Positions 8,977 to 19,792 of a stretch of 64,000 nt of DNA are shown here, piece after piece. How positions within the stretch are numbered: the stretch's first letter is position 1; each line of letters begins with the position of its first letter. Source of the stretch: Gammaproteobacteria bacterium (GTDB lineage Bacteria > Pseudomonadota > Gammaproteobacteria > SZUA-229); assembly GCA_016744065.1 (NCBI GenBank), contig JADGFA010000011.1:1-64000 (forward strand), written 5' to 3'. The notes beneath the pieces are model-generated. The model did no database searches. It saw only the letters and a list, made by a program, of their open reading frames with translations, and had not been told where the DNA came from. A program made the translations under genes and the position numbers.

Positions 8977-9225
8977 TCAAATTATAAACAACCCATTAAC
9001 ATGTACCGTAATCTTTGGAGGGGCAAATCCTCTGGTTGCTGCTGTTTCTTTTATCCATAAGATAACCCCATAGCCAGTGCTTCTTTCGTCATCGCCTAAA
9101 TCGTGATCAAAGCTAATCCCTTCGACTTGCTCTGTTTTTAAAAGCGCTATTGCTTCATCATCAGGCCAGTAAACATGTATCCAGCCATCTGGTGTTTTAC
9201 GTAAATCATCAAGATAAACTTTCAT
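8977..9225 (-). CDS. Cyclic-phosphate-type receiver domain protein, shortened C-terminus
   Basis: An 82-aa protein resembling the small stand-alone receiver-like family (cREC) proposed to act in cyclic-phosphate processing. It shows the hallmark MKVYLDDLR start, the ISFDHDLGDDE block with acidic pocket residues, TGYGVILWI, and RGFAPPKITVH. Family members normally continue past the TVH strand with a helix rich in basic residues. Here the reading frame ends abruptly in VNGLFII, so the last helix is missing and the gene may be decayed. It is the only minus-strand gene in the repeat-bracketed island. Confidence 0.7.
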   Translation of the reverse strand: MKVYLDDLRKTPDGWIHVYWPDDEAIALLKTEQVEGISFDHDLGDDERSTGYGVILWIKETAATRGFAPPKITVHVNGLFII

Positions 9226-9331
9226 ATTTTAAGGGTTTTAAATGTGTTTGTAATTCAGGTTGTGCTCTCTAACATATTGTTTTTAAATATGATGTTTATG
9301 GGTAGTCTCACTACGTGCAATTTACCTGATA

Positions 9332-9417
9332 GCCTGCTTTTAATTAACCCTGTTGCTTTGTATTTCGCTCGGTTTAGTTGTTCTAATTACATTAATTTAA
9401 TTGCATATTATTTGTCT
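9332..9417. repeat. 88-bp direct repeat, right copy
   Basis: Right-hand partner of 6618-6705, in the same orientation and about 92% identical. It lies in the noncoding gap before the Calx-beta lipoprotein gene. The spacing between copies is about 2.7 kb. Confidence 0.9.
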
Positions 9418-9638
9418 CTGTATTTAATGGTTGATTAATTGGTAGGGTCTTTTCCTGTAAAATACCATTTTAGAGGGTGAGCGGTGGTTTTTTTGTGACA
9501 AAATTCATCCAGAATCAGTTGCTTATCATATATCCGTCATGTTTTTTCTGTATAATGAGTGGCTGGTTTCCGTATCAAAATGACTATAAAATTTCATCCG
9601 GGTATATACAGTATCCGGTACTCTAAAGGAAGATAATA

Positions 9639-10748
9639 ATGAGCGTTGTTCGTAAGCATAAAGTTTTGTCTCTAATAACTAGCGCCTGTTTCGGAGTGGT
9701 TTTTCTGCTGGGGCTTCAGGGTTGTGGCGGTGGTTCCAGTTCACCTTCTGTATCTATTGGAGGTGCGACGGTGACGGAGGGGGACAGTGGTACACAAACC
9801 CTGATTTTCACGGTGACCACATCTGCTGCTGCGGGGGCAAATGCCAGTGTCACTTATGCAACAGCGGATGGCACGGCTCTGGCGGGTTCAGATTACACCG
9901 CAAAAACAGGTACATTGGTTATTCCATCAGGGTCAAGCAGTGCGACAATTACAGTGGATGTGACAGGTGATACGGCATTTGAATTTGATGAGACATTAAT
10001 CTTAACCCTGTCTGCTCCATCAGGGCTGGCATTAGGTACTGATTCCAGTGCTACCGGCACAATTACCGATGATGATGATGCAGATACCAGAGGGTATTTT
10101 ACAGGTTCTGCAGCCGTAAACAGTGCATCGTATACAGACATAACAGGCATTGCTCATAATGGTCGTTTAATGGTGTTTAGTCCAACGGCTAATGTACTTT
10201 ATGATATTGATATTGATACTGTTACGGGCACAGATTTTACGGGCACAGTTGATGTGTATGCCAATGGAAATATACTCATGGGTAATATAACAGTATCAGG
10301 TACAACGAATGAGTCTCAGGTGCAGGGCGCGTTTGGCGGAGGCGGCACAGGTTTTCAGGTAGGTTCATTTGATATTTTATTTGATACGCAGAATAACCGT
10401 GGTGCGACACTATCAAGAATAAGTACAAATAATGTAAATCAGCCAGGCAGTTTTTTTGGTTATGCCACAGATACTGGGATAATGAGAGTGAGTACGGTAG
10501 GGGGATATGCTGGAGGGGACGATGGTGATCCATCATGTGGTTTTTTGAGTAATTATACTTTACCCGATAGTGCAGTTAATATTTATGACATGGCACATAA
10601 TATAACGGACAGTCTTAATTGTGCGTTTCTTCCTTCAACAGCTCATACTGGCCTAGCATCTGTAGTGGATACGACATCTACGGATGATACTATTGTTTTT
10701 GCATTTGCAAACGGAATAATTTCATTATTCGGAACTGTAAATAAGTAG
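9639..10748 (+). CDS. Lipoprotein with a Calx-beta domain
   Basis: A 369-aa surface or outer-membrane lipoprotein. A hydrophobic leader ends in LQGC, making Cys29 the probable lipidated residue, followed by a GGGSSS tether. Residues about 36-145 form a Calx-beta domain (VTYATADGTA..GSDY, GDTAFEFDETLILTLSAP, TGTITDDDDAD), a calcium-binding beta-sandwich common in adhesins. The remaining 220 residues are a glycine-, serine- and threonine-rich beta region I do not recognise. A good AAGGA ribosome site precedes the ATG. It lies 76 bp upstream of the giant TpsA gene and may be an accessory surface protein for it. Confidence 0.8.
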   Translation: MSVVRKHKVLSLITSACFGVVFLLGLQGCGGGSSSPSVSIGGATVTEGDSGTQTLIFTVTTSAAAGANASVTYATADGTALAGSDYTAKTGTLVIPSGSSSATITVDVTGDTAFEFDETLILTLSAPSGLALGTDSSATGTITDDDDADTRGYFTGSAAVNSASYTDITGIAHNGRLMVFSPTANVLYDIDIDTVTGTDFTGTVDVYANGNILMGNITVSGTTNESQVQGAFGGGGTGFQVGSFDILFDTQNNRGATLSRISTNNVNQPGSFFGYATDTGIMRVSTVGGYAGGDDGDPSCGFLSNYTLPDSAVNIYDMAHNITDSLNCAFLPSTAHTGLASVVDTTSTDDTIVFAFANGIISLFGTVNK

Positions 10749-10824
10749 CTTAATAAAAAACTTAAGGAATGGTAAATGGAATTACCACATAGTATTAACT
10801 GGATTTTAATATGGAATCAAACTT

Positions 10825-13800
10825 ATGATTAATCAGCGCTTTTCTCAAATAACTTATTTGTCTATTTCTTTTTTTTCTAAAGCCAGGCAAAAATGTTATG
10901 AAGTAAGTCAGGTGCTTGCTTATTCATTAATTCTTTCCCACTTAACATTTATTCCTTATGTGCATGCGGGGCCTGTGGGTGGTCAGATTACGGGTGGAAC
11001 CGGCAGCATTAGTCAGGCAAATCTAAGTACCATTATTAACCAGACATCAGGCTCGATGGCCATTAACTGGGACAGTTATAATCTTGGTGCTAATGAGCGG
11101 GTTCAGTATATTCAACCTGGCTCATCTTCTCTTTCTCTGAATCGTATTCTTAGTAATAATGGTTCACAAATTCATGGCCGTATTGATGCAAATGGTACGG
11201 TTATTCTGGTTAACCCAAACGGTGTGTTTTTTGGTGCAAATTCACAGATTAATGTCGGTGGCTTAATTGCATCGGGTCTGGATATTTCCCCTACGGATTT
11301 TATGAATGGCAATTATATTTTCAAAGAGGTCCTGGGGACTGATGGTGCGGTCATTAACAGTGGTTTAATAAACGCCTCGCTGGGTGGTAATGTTACGCTT
11401 ATTGGCAAACAGGTTAAAAATGAGGGAGTTATTAATGCGCACCTGGGCGCGGTTAATATGGCCGTGGGTAGACAGGCGGTTTTAACTTTTGATCAACAGG
11501 GTTTAATTGGTGTAAAGGTTACTAAAGAAATTTTGCAGAATGAATTAGGTATTGATCCCGCGCTGATTAATAGCGGTGAGATTAATGCGGAAAGTGGTCG
11601 GGTTTTATTAACCGCCAGTGTGAGTCGCGATGTTTTTTCACAGGCAGTTAATACCGGCGATATTGAGCAGGCAACCAGTGTTCTGCTTAATGAAGATGGC
11701 AGCTTTAGTTTAGGCGGCGGTGCAGATGTGCTGAATAACGGTGTTATTAATGTGTCGTCTATAGAAAATAATAATGCGGGTGATGTGGTTATTATTGGTG
11801 AGAATATAACGCATACGGGAGTTATCAGGGCCGATGTTAATTCCGGAAATGCCGGCAATATTGAACTGCATGCAAAAAATAAAACAGAGCTAAGAGAGGA
11901 TGCACTTATCTCTGCCCAGGCACGGGCTTCCGGTTCAGGTGGTGATATTAAAGTGCTAGGGGATAAAATTGGTTTATTTGATAACGCCCAGATCAATGCC
12001 AGTGGCGCAAATGCGGGGGGGCGTGTTTTAGTTGGGGGTGACAGGCAGGGCCTGAACAACCAGGTGCGTAATGCAGATTTTTTATTTTTAGGTGAACAGA
12101 CACGTATTTTTGCCGATGCACAGGTTGATGGAAATGGCGGAAAAATCATTGCCTATGCAAATGATACGGGGCGATTTTATGGGGGGCTTTATGCCAGAGG
12201 TGGAGAGTTAGGGGGCGATGGCGGCTTCATTGAAACATCGGGTAAAAAAAGTTTTTCAATATTGAATGCACCGGATGTTTCAGCCAGTGCTGGGCAGGGT
12301 GGTTTGTGGTTGATAGACCCTTATAACATTACCATAACAGGTGCGGATCTCAATCTGGATACATCAGGCTCAAACCCGACTATTTATTCACCGGATGGTT
12401 TGGTTGCCGGTGCTACTGTTAATGTAGATACCATTCGAGCTGGTTTGCTTAATGGCTCTGTTGAAATACTAACCTCCGCAGGGCCAGCCGTATCTGGAGA
12501 GGACGGAGATATAATTTTTGCGGCTAGCCTTGATTATAATGAAAGAGGTGATTTTAATTCTAGTGGTAGTAATACTTTAACGCTAAATGCAGATGGTAAC
12601 ATAACTTTCACTATTGCGGGACAAATTCAAGATACTAGTAATTCTGGTGATTCATTAAATGTTATCTTATATGCTAACGATGAAATATCACTTGCTGCTG
12701 GTGTTAATATTGATACTCAGGGCGGCAACTTTATCGTAGGTGGTGCAGGTGGTAATACACCAACAAGCTTTACTTCAACAGGTGCAACCATTGATACATC
12801 GGGACGCGCCAACGTATCTGATGGCGGTAATATAAATATAACGACCACAGGCACAATTGTAACAGGTTCATTAACGTCTAATGGCGGTTCTAGCAGCAGT
12901 AATAATACGGGCAGAAATGCAGGTTCAATTACCCTGGAGGCAACCAGTACCATAATTATAAATGGGGCTATTACAGCGGATGGTACAAATGGTGATAATT
13001 CAGGATCGGGTGGTGGTAATAATGAGCAATACCCAGGTGGAAATGCTGGGGCAATTAGTATTACATCGACTCTGTCATCTATTTCTATTGATAGCACAAT
13101 AAGCTCAGTGGGTGGCAGTGCTGATGGAGATGGAGGTGAGAATGTAAACGGGGGTAATGCGGGTAGTATTTTATTAAGTAGTCAGGCTGGTGCAGGCAAT
13201 ATTATATTGGGGGGTGATGTTATCTCTTCTGGCGGAGCTGCTTTTGGTACTGGAACACAGGGAGCGGCTGGTACCATAACATTTGCAGGAAATACAATAC
13301 TGGACTCTCCAGCCTCGGGTATAAGAGTTGATACAGACGGTCTTGATAATGGCTCATCTGGTGCAAATATTTCTTTTTCAGGCAGCATTGATCAGGGCTT
13401 ATCAAATCAAACCTTAACGCTTGATGCTGGTACGGCTGATATAAGTGTTACGGGTTCTATTGGTAATGCTACGGAATTACAGACGTTTACTATTGAAGAA
13501 GCTAACCTGGTTGATATAGGAGCGATAACAACGCGTGACGGTGGCGTGTCTATATCGGCTAATACAATGACCTTGAGGGGAAATATAGACACAATTGCCG
13601 CTGGTGCGATTGCGGGTAATCTTACTTTAAATGGTAATGTCGCATTGGGTAGTAGTTTAATACTTAATACAAATGCCACGTCTACGGATGGAGTTATATC
13701 TATAACCGGCGATATCAATGCTGATCTGGCAACCAATAATCGTGCTTTAATAATTAATGCTGGTGAGGAGAATGTAACATTAAATAATGTTGGTAATTCA

Positions 13801-16800
13801 CAGGCTTTGCAGGGACTTTCCATATTCGCTGCAACAACTAATTTGAACAATGCCATTAACACACGAGAGGGGGGGGTGAGTGTTTCTTCTTCTTCTATTA
13901 TTAATTTAGGTGGAAATATTAATACTGCTAGAAACACAGCGTTAAATAATGCAGGTTTAGTTAATTTAGTGGGTGAAATAATATTAACAAATAATATTGC
14001 TATTGATACGGATGCAAGTGGTTTGGATGGTACTGTTTTCCTTAATGGAACGGTTGATGCGGATGCAAATATAAATAACAGGACACTATCGATTACAGCG
14101 GGTAGTGGCAGTGTTTTTTTTGCTCAGGACGCAGGTGTTAATCAGGCTTTACAGAGTTTAATTATAAACAGTGCAAACTCTGTTTTTTTGAAGGAAGTTA
14201 GAACTCGTTCTGGCGGTATCAATGTAAATGCCAATGCGGTAACACTGGGTGGCAATATACTAACCAATACGCAGAATGATGCGGGTGACGTTACGCTTTT
14301 TTCTAATACAGACATTATTACTTTAACGAGTAGTGTGTTAATTGATTCTGTTGGTTCAAATACAGATGGTTTCATTAACTTAACCGGTAATATTGATGCT
14401 GATGCTGCTATTAATGACAGGGTATTAACCTTAGCTACTGATACAGAAGATATTACAATTGATGGTGACATAGGGGTTAATGACGCGTTATTGGGATTTA
14501 ATATTCTTGATGCGAATGATGTTTCAATTGATGGGGTAAATACTCAAAGTGGGGGGGTGCAGATTGATGCAGATACAGTTGCACTGGGTGGAAATATTAA
14601 TACCACCAGAAATATTGCGGCGGCAGCAGGTGTTGTTGATATTGCTGGTTCAGATTCAAACCCGGGAAGTACCAGTGTCACACTGGATAGTAATGTAACG
14701 ATTACTACAAATACGCCAGTTAATTCAGAAGTTGATGCAGCCGTTTCTATTGCGGGTGATATTAATAATAATAATTCAGGCACGGCTTTTGATCTTAATA
14801 TTAATGCGGGGTTTGCCGATTTAACTTTGGCTAATGTGGGTGCCGCCCAGGCGATTAAGAGCTTTACGGTTGCCAGTTCTAATACAACAACAGTTGGTGC
14901 AATAGAAACGGGTGGTGTTGTTGATATTAGTGCATCTAGTATAGCGGATAATGCGATTCAGTTGCTTGGCGATATCAGTACCAACAATAACGGTGTTGTA
15001 ACTGCAGGTGATGTTACTTTTACAGGTGCTGTTGAGCTGGGTAATTCTCTCAGTATTAATACGAATGCAACAAACAGTGGTGCAGTTACATTTGAAAATA
15101 TTATTAATGCCGATGTTGCTGCATCTGGAAGAGCTTTAGTTATTAATGCAGGTACAGCAGATATTGATTTTCAGGATACGCTTGGTGTAAGCAGAAATAT
15201 TCAGGGGTTAACAATTAGCAGTGCGGGTGATGTTCAGTTAGCGCAGACATTAACTCGGCAGGGTGGAGTTGATATTACAGCCAGCTCAATGACATTAAAT
15301 GGCGATATTGATACCGGTGCCCAGGTAACAGCGGGTAATGTGGTTTTAAATGTAGGGGCTGGTACGGTTGCATTAGCTACTGATGTTTCAATAGATACTG
15401 CTTCCACAAATGATGCGGCAATTAATATTACAGGTAATGTAACGGCTATAACTGCTGGAGCAGGTGCTGAGTCCTTAACATTAAATGCAGGTACTGATAA
15501 CACGGCGGACATTACTATTATTGGTGATGTCGGTTCTGCATTAGCATTGCGAGAATTTACTATAAATAATGCGGATAATGTTTCAATTGACGGGGTTAAT
15601 ACGCGGGATGGTGGTGTAACGATTACTACGGCGACGACTGTTGGCCTGGGGGGGGATATTGATACTACATTTGGTACAGATGCAGGTCTTGTCAATATTA
15701 CTGCACCGATTAATTTAGAGGCTAATACAAGTATTACAACGAATCATGCGTCTGGCGTAGATGCAAGTATAGTATTAAATGAAGTGGATGGTAATAGTGT
15801 TTTTCTGCTTGATGCGGGTAGTGCAGATATAACCTTTAGTAATGATTTAGGGGGCACAACTGCAATTGCAGGTTTAACTGTAATAAGCGCGGCCACAACC
15901 AATGTGAGTGCTAATATAAATACCCGAGGTAATGGGGTTAATATTATTTCAGGTGATATTAATCTGGGTGGTGATATTTCAACAGTTGAAGGTGGAACAG
16001 CAGGTTCTGTTTTCTTAAATGGTTCAGTTAATTTATTGACATCATCTAATATAAATACAAATGCATCTTCTGATGGAAGCATCACTTTTGTTGGTAATGT
16101 GAATGGTGCTAACGATTTAATTATTGATGCGGGAGCCGCTATTGTCGATTTTCAGAGTGCAATTGGGAATACAGTTGCACTGGAATCATTAAGTGTTATA
16201 AATTCAGGCGTGCTTAATTTAAATTCAGTGTTAACACGCAGTGGTGGAATTAATGCGGCAAGTTCTGGCACCATTAATTTATTTAATAATTTAAGTACAA
16301 CGGCAGAAGCCAGTAATGCTGGAAGTATTATGCTGGCTGGAAATGTGCTTTTGAATAATGATGTTTTTTTAAATACAAATAAAGCTGTAGATGCCTCAGT
16401 TACAATAACAGGTACAGTGGATTCGTCTGGAGGAGCCAGAAATTTTATTATTTCTTCAGGTAATGCCGATGTTGATTTGCAGTCGGCTTTAGGCAGTTCA
16501 AGTGCGCTGGGTTCTTTAGATATTAATAGCAGTGGTAGCCTGGGTACATTAAATCTTAATTCAGTAACTACCGCAGCGGGTAATATTCGTGTTGCGGCAA
16601 ATCTTATTAATTTACAGGGTAACTTAGATACGACAGATGGCGTTGTTCTAGATGTTGCAACGGGAAACATTACAATAGATGGTGAAGTTAATCTGGCAGG
16701 TGCAACGACATTAAATACAGATGCAGCAACCTCGCTTACAGATGGTTTAATTACCTTTACTAACCGGGTTTCAGGCGCTCAAAATCTTGATGTGATTTCT

Positions 16801-19590
16801 GGTCAGGCAAATGTACAGTTTTTTGATACTGTAGGGCAGAACAGTGCAGATGCTTTTATTGGTGTTAATCGTTTCTTTGTTAACAATGGTGTTACGAATG
16901 CGGGTATTGCTTCCCTGAATACGGTTGTAACAGGGGGTGGTGGAATAAATGTAACGGCCAGTAATATTAATTTACAGGGTGATTTAAGCAGTGATAATAC
17001 GGCTACAGCAGGTGATATTAATTTAAATGGTGATGTCAGGGTTGCAAATGATATAAGGATAGATTCCGGCTCGGGAACCAGTGCATCGATAGTGATTAAT
17101 GGTGATGTGCTTGCGGATTCGGCTATTCAAAATCGTCTGATTACATTTAGTGCGGGTGATCAAAATTTAACTGTAAATGGTTCATTAGGAACCAACTCAA
17201 ATAGTTTAGGTGGGGTTATTGTAGAAGATGCGGCTACTGCATCGTTTGATATTATTATGACTCAGACACAGGGTGTTGATGTCACCGCCAGTAACATTGA
17301 GCTGGGGGGGAACATCAATACAGATCGAGGTGTATCTGGAAGTGCAGGTGCTGTTAATTTAGATGGTAATGTGACGCTGGTCTCTAATGTTGTTATTGAT
17401 ACTAATGCATCAGGCACGGATGCTGATCTGGTTGTAACAGGAACAATTGACGCAGATAGTACAGCAAATAACCGAGTCTTTTTTGCTTCTGTCGGTAACG
17501 GGAATATTGATATACAGGGCGATGTAGGTACGGGATTTAATGGTGTTGTAAGCCGATTTGTCGCTTTGTCAAATAGTGGAATAGTAAATGTTGCGAATAT
17601 TATTTCAGGTAGTTCAGGTATTGGTCTGGAGGGTGGAACAATAAATCTGGCCGGAAATTTAAGTTCTAATGGTAATACAAATGCAGGAAGCATAGTCGTA
17701 CAAAGTACAGGTAACTTAAATTTATTAAACAATATTAATTTTAATTCAAATGCGGCAGGTATAGATCAGCTTATTAGTATTGGAGCCAGCACCATAGAGG
17801 GTAACAATAATGCGTTATCGCTTAATTCTGGTAATAACTCAACGTCTATTTCAACCGCAGTTACCAATGTTTCACAATTTGATATTTTACAATCGCAGTC
17901 ATCTATCCTGAATGGGGTAAATGTTAATGGTGCGGGTTCTTTAAATATCAATGCCAATAATGGGGTTTCATTAACAGGTGATTATACAACGGGCACTGGG
18001 CAAATTATAATTAACGCTGATGTGGATGCCGATAAGTCGGGTTTAATCAGTCTTAATAATAATTCCAGTTTTACTACAGTTGATAATATTATTTCTTTTA
18101 CCGCAGCAACATTAACGCCGGGTACAGGTGTATTAATAAACAGTGGTATTGCCGGGCAGGTTTTATTTAATTCCACAGGTGATATTTCCCTGGGTAACTC
18201 GGTATCGGGTATGAATATAACCAATAACCTGGTAAATGCGATTGTCGCCAGTAATGTGCAGCTCACTGCTGCTGATGCATTGCATGTTGATGGTGCAAAT
18301 GTAAGTAAAGCGCTTTCGTTTGTAACGACTAATGGAGATATTAATTTTACTGGTGCAGCCTCAAATTTTGACTCATTGCTAATTAATACATTAAATGATG
18401 TTCTGTTAGGTGCCGATGTTATTTCAGCTAATTCGGTTGATGTTTCAGCGGCTAATATTGTGTCTAATGGGGCTGGCAGTTTTACTTCAACAAATGCGGG
18501 TATTGCTTTAACAGGTAATTTAACGGGAACGGATACACTTAATCTAAATGCTTTGAATGGTAATGTGGATTTACAGGCTACTACAATTACTAATTTAGAT
18601 AGTTTAACGATAGATGCTGATAATATTCAGTTTGCAGCTGCAACACCCGTTGTGACTTTAAATGATATTAACCTTACAGTAAGAACAACAGGTGTCCAGT
18701 ACGAACAGCTAGTTGATTTAACCAGCACCAATGGCAGTATTTCATTTAATACCAGTAGTGCCGATCTGGTTTTTAATGCATCAACCACTTTAACTGCGCA
18801 AAATGCAATTACTCTATCGGCCGATAATGGTGATGTGGGTTTATCGGCTGTTTCAGTTGGTGCAGGGAGTATTAATGTTAATGCACTAAATGGCGCTATT
18901 ACAGATAATAACTCTGATCAAAATAATCTTACGGCATCTTCAGTTGTTTTACGTGCTGATAGTGGCATTGGTACTGCAACTGATGCCATTGAAACGGTAA
19001 CGGGACAGTTAGATGTCATTAATAATGGTGCCGCTTCTGGTACCGTTGATATAGCCAATACAGGTGATGTGCTGATAACGAATCTGGTTAATAATGGAAA
19101 TATTGGTTTTACAAATACCAGTGATGTAACAATTGATCATATTGATGCAGGTTTTACCACAGGTTTATTTCAGATGGATATATCAGACGGGGCTGTGTTT
19201 GGTATAGATAGAGGTTCTATTGATTTTTTAACGGTTCCGGATATTACAGCAGATAGTGCATTTATAACGGTTAATGGTGAATTCGGTACCTTTGAAAGAC
19301 CTATTGTTCTTAAATTAAACAGTGAGTTTTTCCTTGCGTCAACAGTCAGTAGTACCTTTTTTCTTGGTGGGCCACCACCGGTTAATAATGATACCTCGGC
19401 GCTACAGATTAGCGTGTTTGATTCCATTAACAGTGTATCGGGCCAGCAGTTAATCGAGGTTGAGTCAATTGCCGATATTGATCCGGCAATATTTACAGAA
19501 TTACGTAATTATAATGAAGAAGATGTGGCCATTAGATTGCCCCGAGATCAGGTGTTTGAGGATGAGCTGGATACATATGATCGTTTATAA
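10825..19590 (+). CDS. Giant two-partner secretion exoprotein (TpsA, filamentous haemagglutinin-like)
   Basis: A 2921-aa secreted adhesin-like protein. It has an extended N-terminal leader of about 48 residues ending in YVHA, then a TPS secretion domain (about 50-290) with the typical NPNGVFFG motif at residues 130-137. A GGLWLIDPYNITITG segment near residue 500 is common in haemagglutination-type exoproteins. From about residue 880 to 2300 it carries about 13 degenerate repeats of about 113 aa, each with a TR-x-GG-[VI]-x-[VI] turn and an NRxLxIxAG turn, as expected for a long right-handed beta-helix. Cysteine is nearly absent. There is no LPXTG motif, C-terminal autotransporter barrel or obvious toxin domain, and it ends in an acidic segment. 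The TpsB transporter lies 0.7 kb downstream. The ribosome site is weak. Confidence 0.93.
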   Translation: MINQRFSQITYLSISFFSKARQKCYEVSQVLAYSLILSHLTFIPYVHAGPVGGQITGGTGSISQANLSTIINQTSGSMAINWDSYNLGANERVQYIQPGSSSLSLNRILSNNGSQIHGRIDANGTVILVNPNGVFFGANSQINVGGLIASGLDISPTDFMNGNYIFKEVLGTDGAVINSGLINASLGGNVTLIGKQVKNEGVINAHLGAVNMAVGRQAVLTFDQQGLIGVKVTKEILQNELGIDPALINSGEINAESGRVLLTASVSRDVFSQAVNTGDIEQATSVLLNEDGSFSLGGGADVLNNGVINVSSIENNNAGDVVIIGENITHTGVIRADVNSGNAGNIELHAKNKTELREDALISAQARASGSGGDIKVLGDKIGLFDNAQINASGANAGGRVLVGGDRQGLNNQVRNADFLFLGEQTRIFADAQVDGNGGKIIAYANDTGRFYGGLYARGGELGGDGGFIETSGKKSFSILNAPDVSASAGQGGLWLIDPYNITITGADLNLDTSGSNPTIYSPDGLVAGATVNVDTIRAGLLNGSVEILTSAGPAVSGEDGDIIFAASLDYNERGDFNSSGSNTLTLNADGNITFTIAGQIQDTSNSGDSLNVILYANDEISLAAGVNIDTQGGNFIVGGAGGNTPTSFTSTGATIDTSGRANVSDGGNINITTTGTIVTGSLTSNGGSSSSNNTGRNAGSITLEATSTIIINGAITADGTNGDNSGSGGGNNEQYPGGNAGAISITSTLSSISIDSTISSVGGSADGDGGENVNGGNAGSILLSSQAGAGNIILGGDVISSGGAAFGTGTQGAAGTITFAGNTILDSPASGIRVDTDGLDNGSSGANISFSGSIDQGLSNQTLTLDAGTADISVTGSIGNATELQTFTIEEANLVDIGAITTRDGGVSISANTMTLRGNIDTIAAGAIAGNLTLNGNVALGSSLILNTNATSTDGVISITGDINADLATNNRALIINAGEENVTLNNVGNSQALQGLSIFAATTNLNNAINTREGGVSVSSSSIINLGGNINTARNTALNNAGLVNLVGEIILTNNIAIDTDASGLDGTVFLNGTVDADANINNRTLSITAGSGSVFFAQDAGVNQALQSLIINSANSVFLKEVRTRSGGINVNANAVTLGGNILTNTQNDAGDVTLFSNTDIITLTSSVLIDSVGSNTDGFINLTGNIDADAAINDRVLTLATDTEDITIDGDIGVNDALLGFNILDANDVSIDGVNTQSGGVQIDADTVALGGNINTTRNIAAAAGVVDIAGSDSNPGSTSVTLDSNVTITTNTPVNSEVDAAVSIAGDINNNNSGTAFDLNINAGFADLTLANVGAAQAIKSFTVASSNTTTVGAIETGGVVDISASSIADNAIQLLGDISTNNNGVVTAGDVTFTGAVELGNSLSINTNATNSGAVTFENIINADVAASGRALVINAGTADIDFQDTLGVSRNIQGLTISSAGDVQLAQTLTRQGGVDITASSMTLNGDIDTGAQVTAGNVVLNVGAGTVALATDVSIDTASTNDAAINITGNVTAITAGAGAESLTLNAGTDNTADITIIGDVGSALALREFTINNADNVSIDGVNTRDGGVTITTATTVGLGGDIDTTFGTDAGLVNITAPINLEANTSITTNHASGVDASIVLNEVDGNSVFLLDAGSADITFSNDLGGTTAIAGLTVISAATTNVSANINTRGNGVNIISGDINLGGDISTVEGGTAGSVFLNGSVNLLTSSNINTNASSDGSITFVGNVNGANDLIIDAGAAIVDFQSAIGNTVALESLSVINSGVLNLNSVLTRSGGINAASSGTINLFNNLSTTAEASNAGSIMLAGNVLLNNDVFLNTNKAVDASVTITGTVDSSGGARNFIISSGNADVDLQSALGSSSALGSLDINSSGSLGTLNLNSVTTAAGNIRVAANLINLQGNLDTTDGVVLDVATGNITIDGEVNLAGATTLNTDAATSLTDGLITFTNRVSGAQNLDVISGQANVQFFDTVGQNSADAFIGVNRFFVNNGVTNAGIASLNTVVTGGGGINVTASNINLQGDLSSDNTATAGDINLNGDVRVANDIRIDSGSGTSASIVINGDVLADSAIQNRLITFSAGDQNLTVNGSLGTNSNSLGGVIVEDAATASFDIIMTQTQGVDVTASNIELGGNINTDRGVSGSAGAVNLDGNVTLVSNVVIDTNASGTDADLVVTGTIDADSTANNRVFFASVGNGNIDIQGDVGTGFNGVVSRFVALSNSGIVNVANIISGSSGIGLEGGTINLAGNLSSNGNTNAGSIVVQSTGNLNLLNNINFNSNAAGIDQLISIGASTIEGNNNALSLNSGNNSTSISTAVTNVSQFDILQSQSSILNGVNVNGAGSLNINANNGVSLTGDYTTGTGQIIINADVDADKSGLISLNNNSSFTTVDNIISFTAATLTPGTGVLINSGIAGQVLFNSTGDISLGNSVSGMNITNNLVNAIVASNVQLTAADALHVDGANVSKALSFVTTNGDINFTGAASNFDSLLINTLNDVLLGADVISANSVDVSAANIVSNGAGSFTSTNAGIALTGNLTGTDTLNLNALNGNVDLQATTITNLDSLTIDADNIQFAAATPVVTLNDINLTVRTTGVQYEQLVDLTSTNGSISFNTSSADLVFNASTTLTAQNAITLSADNGDVGLSAVSVGAGSINVNALNGAITDNNSDQNNLTASSVVLRADSGIGTATDAIETVTGQLDVINNGAASGTVDIANTGDVLITNLVNNGNIGFTNTSDVTIDHIDAGFTTGLFQMDISDGAVFGIDRGSIDFLTVPDITADSAFITVNGEFGTFERPIVLKLNSEFFLASTVSSTFFLGGPPPVNNDTSALQISVFDSINSVSGQQLIEVESIADIDPAIFTELRNYNEEDVAIRLPRDQVFEDELDTYDRL
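13450..17700 (+). repeat. About 13 degenerate repeats of about 340 bp inside the TpsA gene
   Basis: Counting turns of the type TRDGGV, TREGGV, TRSGGI, TQSGGV, TRQGGV, TRGNGV, TGGGGI and TQTQGV gives 13 units between about 13520 and 17610, a mean period of about 340 bp or 113 aa. Units are well diverged in DNA, so recombination between them should be limited. Confidence 0.75.
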
Positions 19591-19792
19591 AAGTTGACTG
19601 GTGATGTGTTAATGCTGATGATTCATAGTGCTTTTTAATTTTCTTGAATTAATCACATTGTAAAAATACTGTATTCTTAAAGGTATAAGATGACGGTATT
19701 TGAAATGTAAAAAATTAATAAATATTTCATGATGGAAGTATTCAATTTTCATCTCTAGTTGTTTTGTATAACAACCTGCCTCCTGTTTTATT

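Noticed and set aside
9244-9438. 64-aa plus-strand ORF
   Set aside because: It runs straight through the right copy of the 88-bp repeat, has no ribosome site, and its hydrophobic composition follows from A+T-rich DNA.
11493-12149. Long minus-strand ORFs inside tpsA (this one and others to about 19427)
   Set aside because: They are antisense to a strongly supported gene. Biased Gly/Asn/Thr codons on the plus strand remove stops from the opposite frame; composition is Pro/Ser/Ile-rich without domains.
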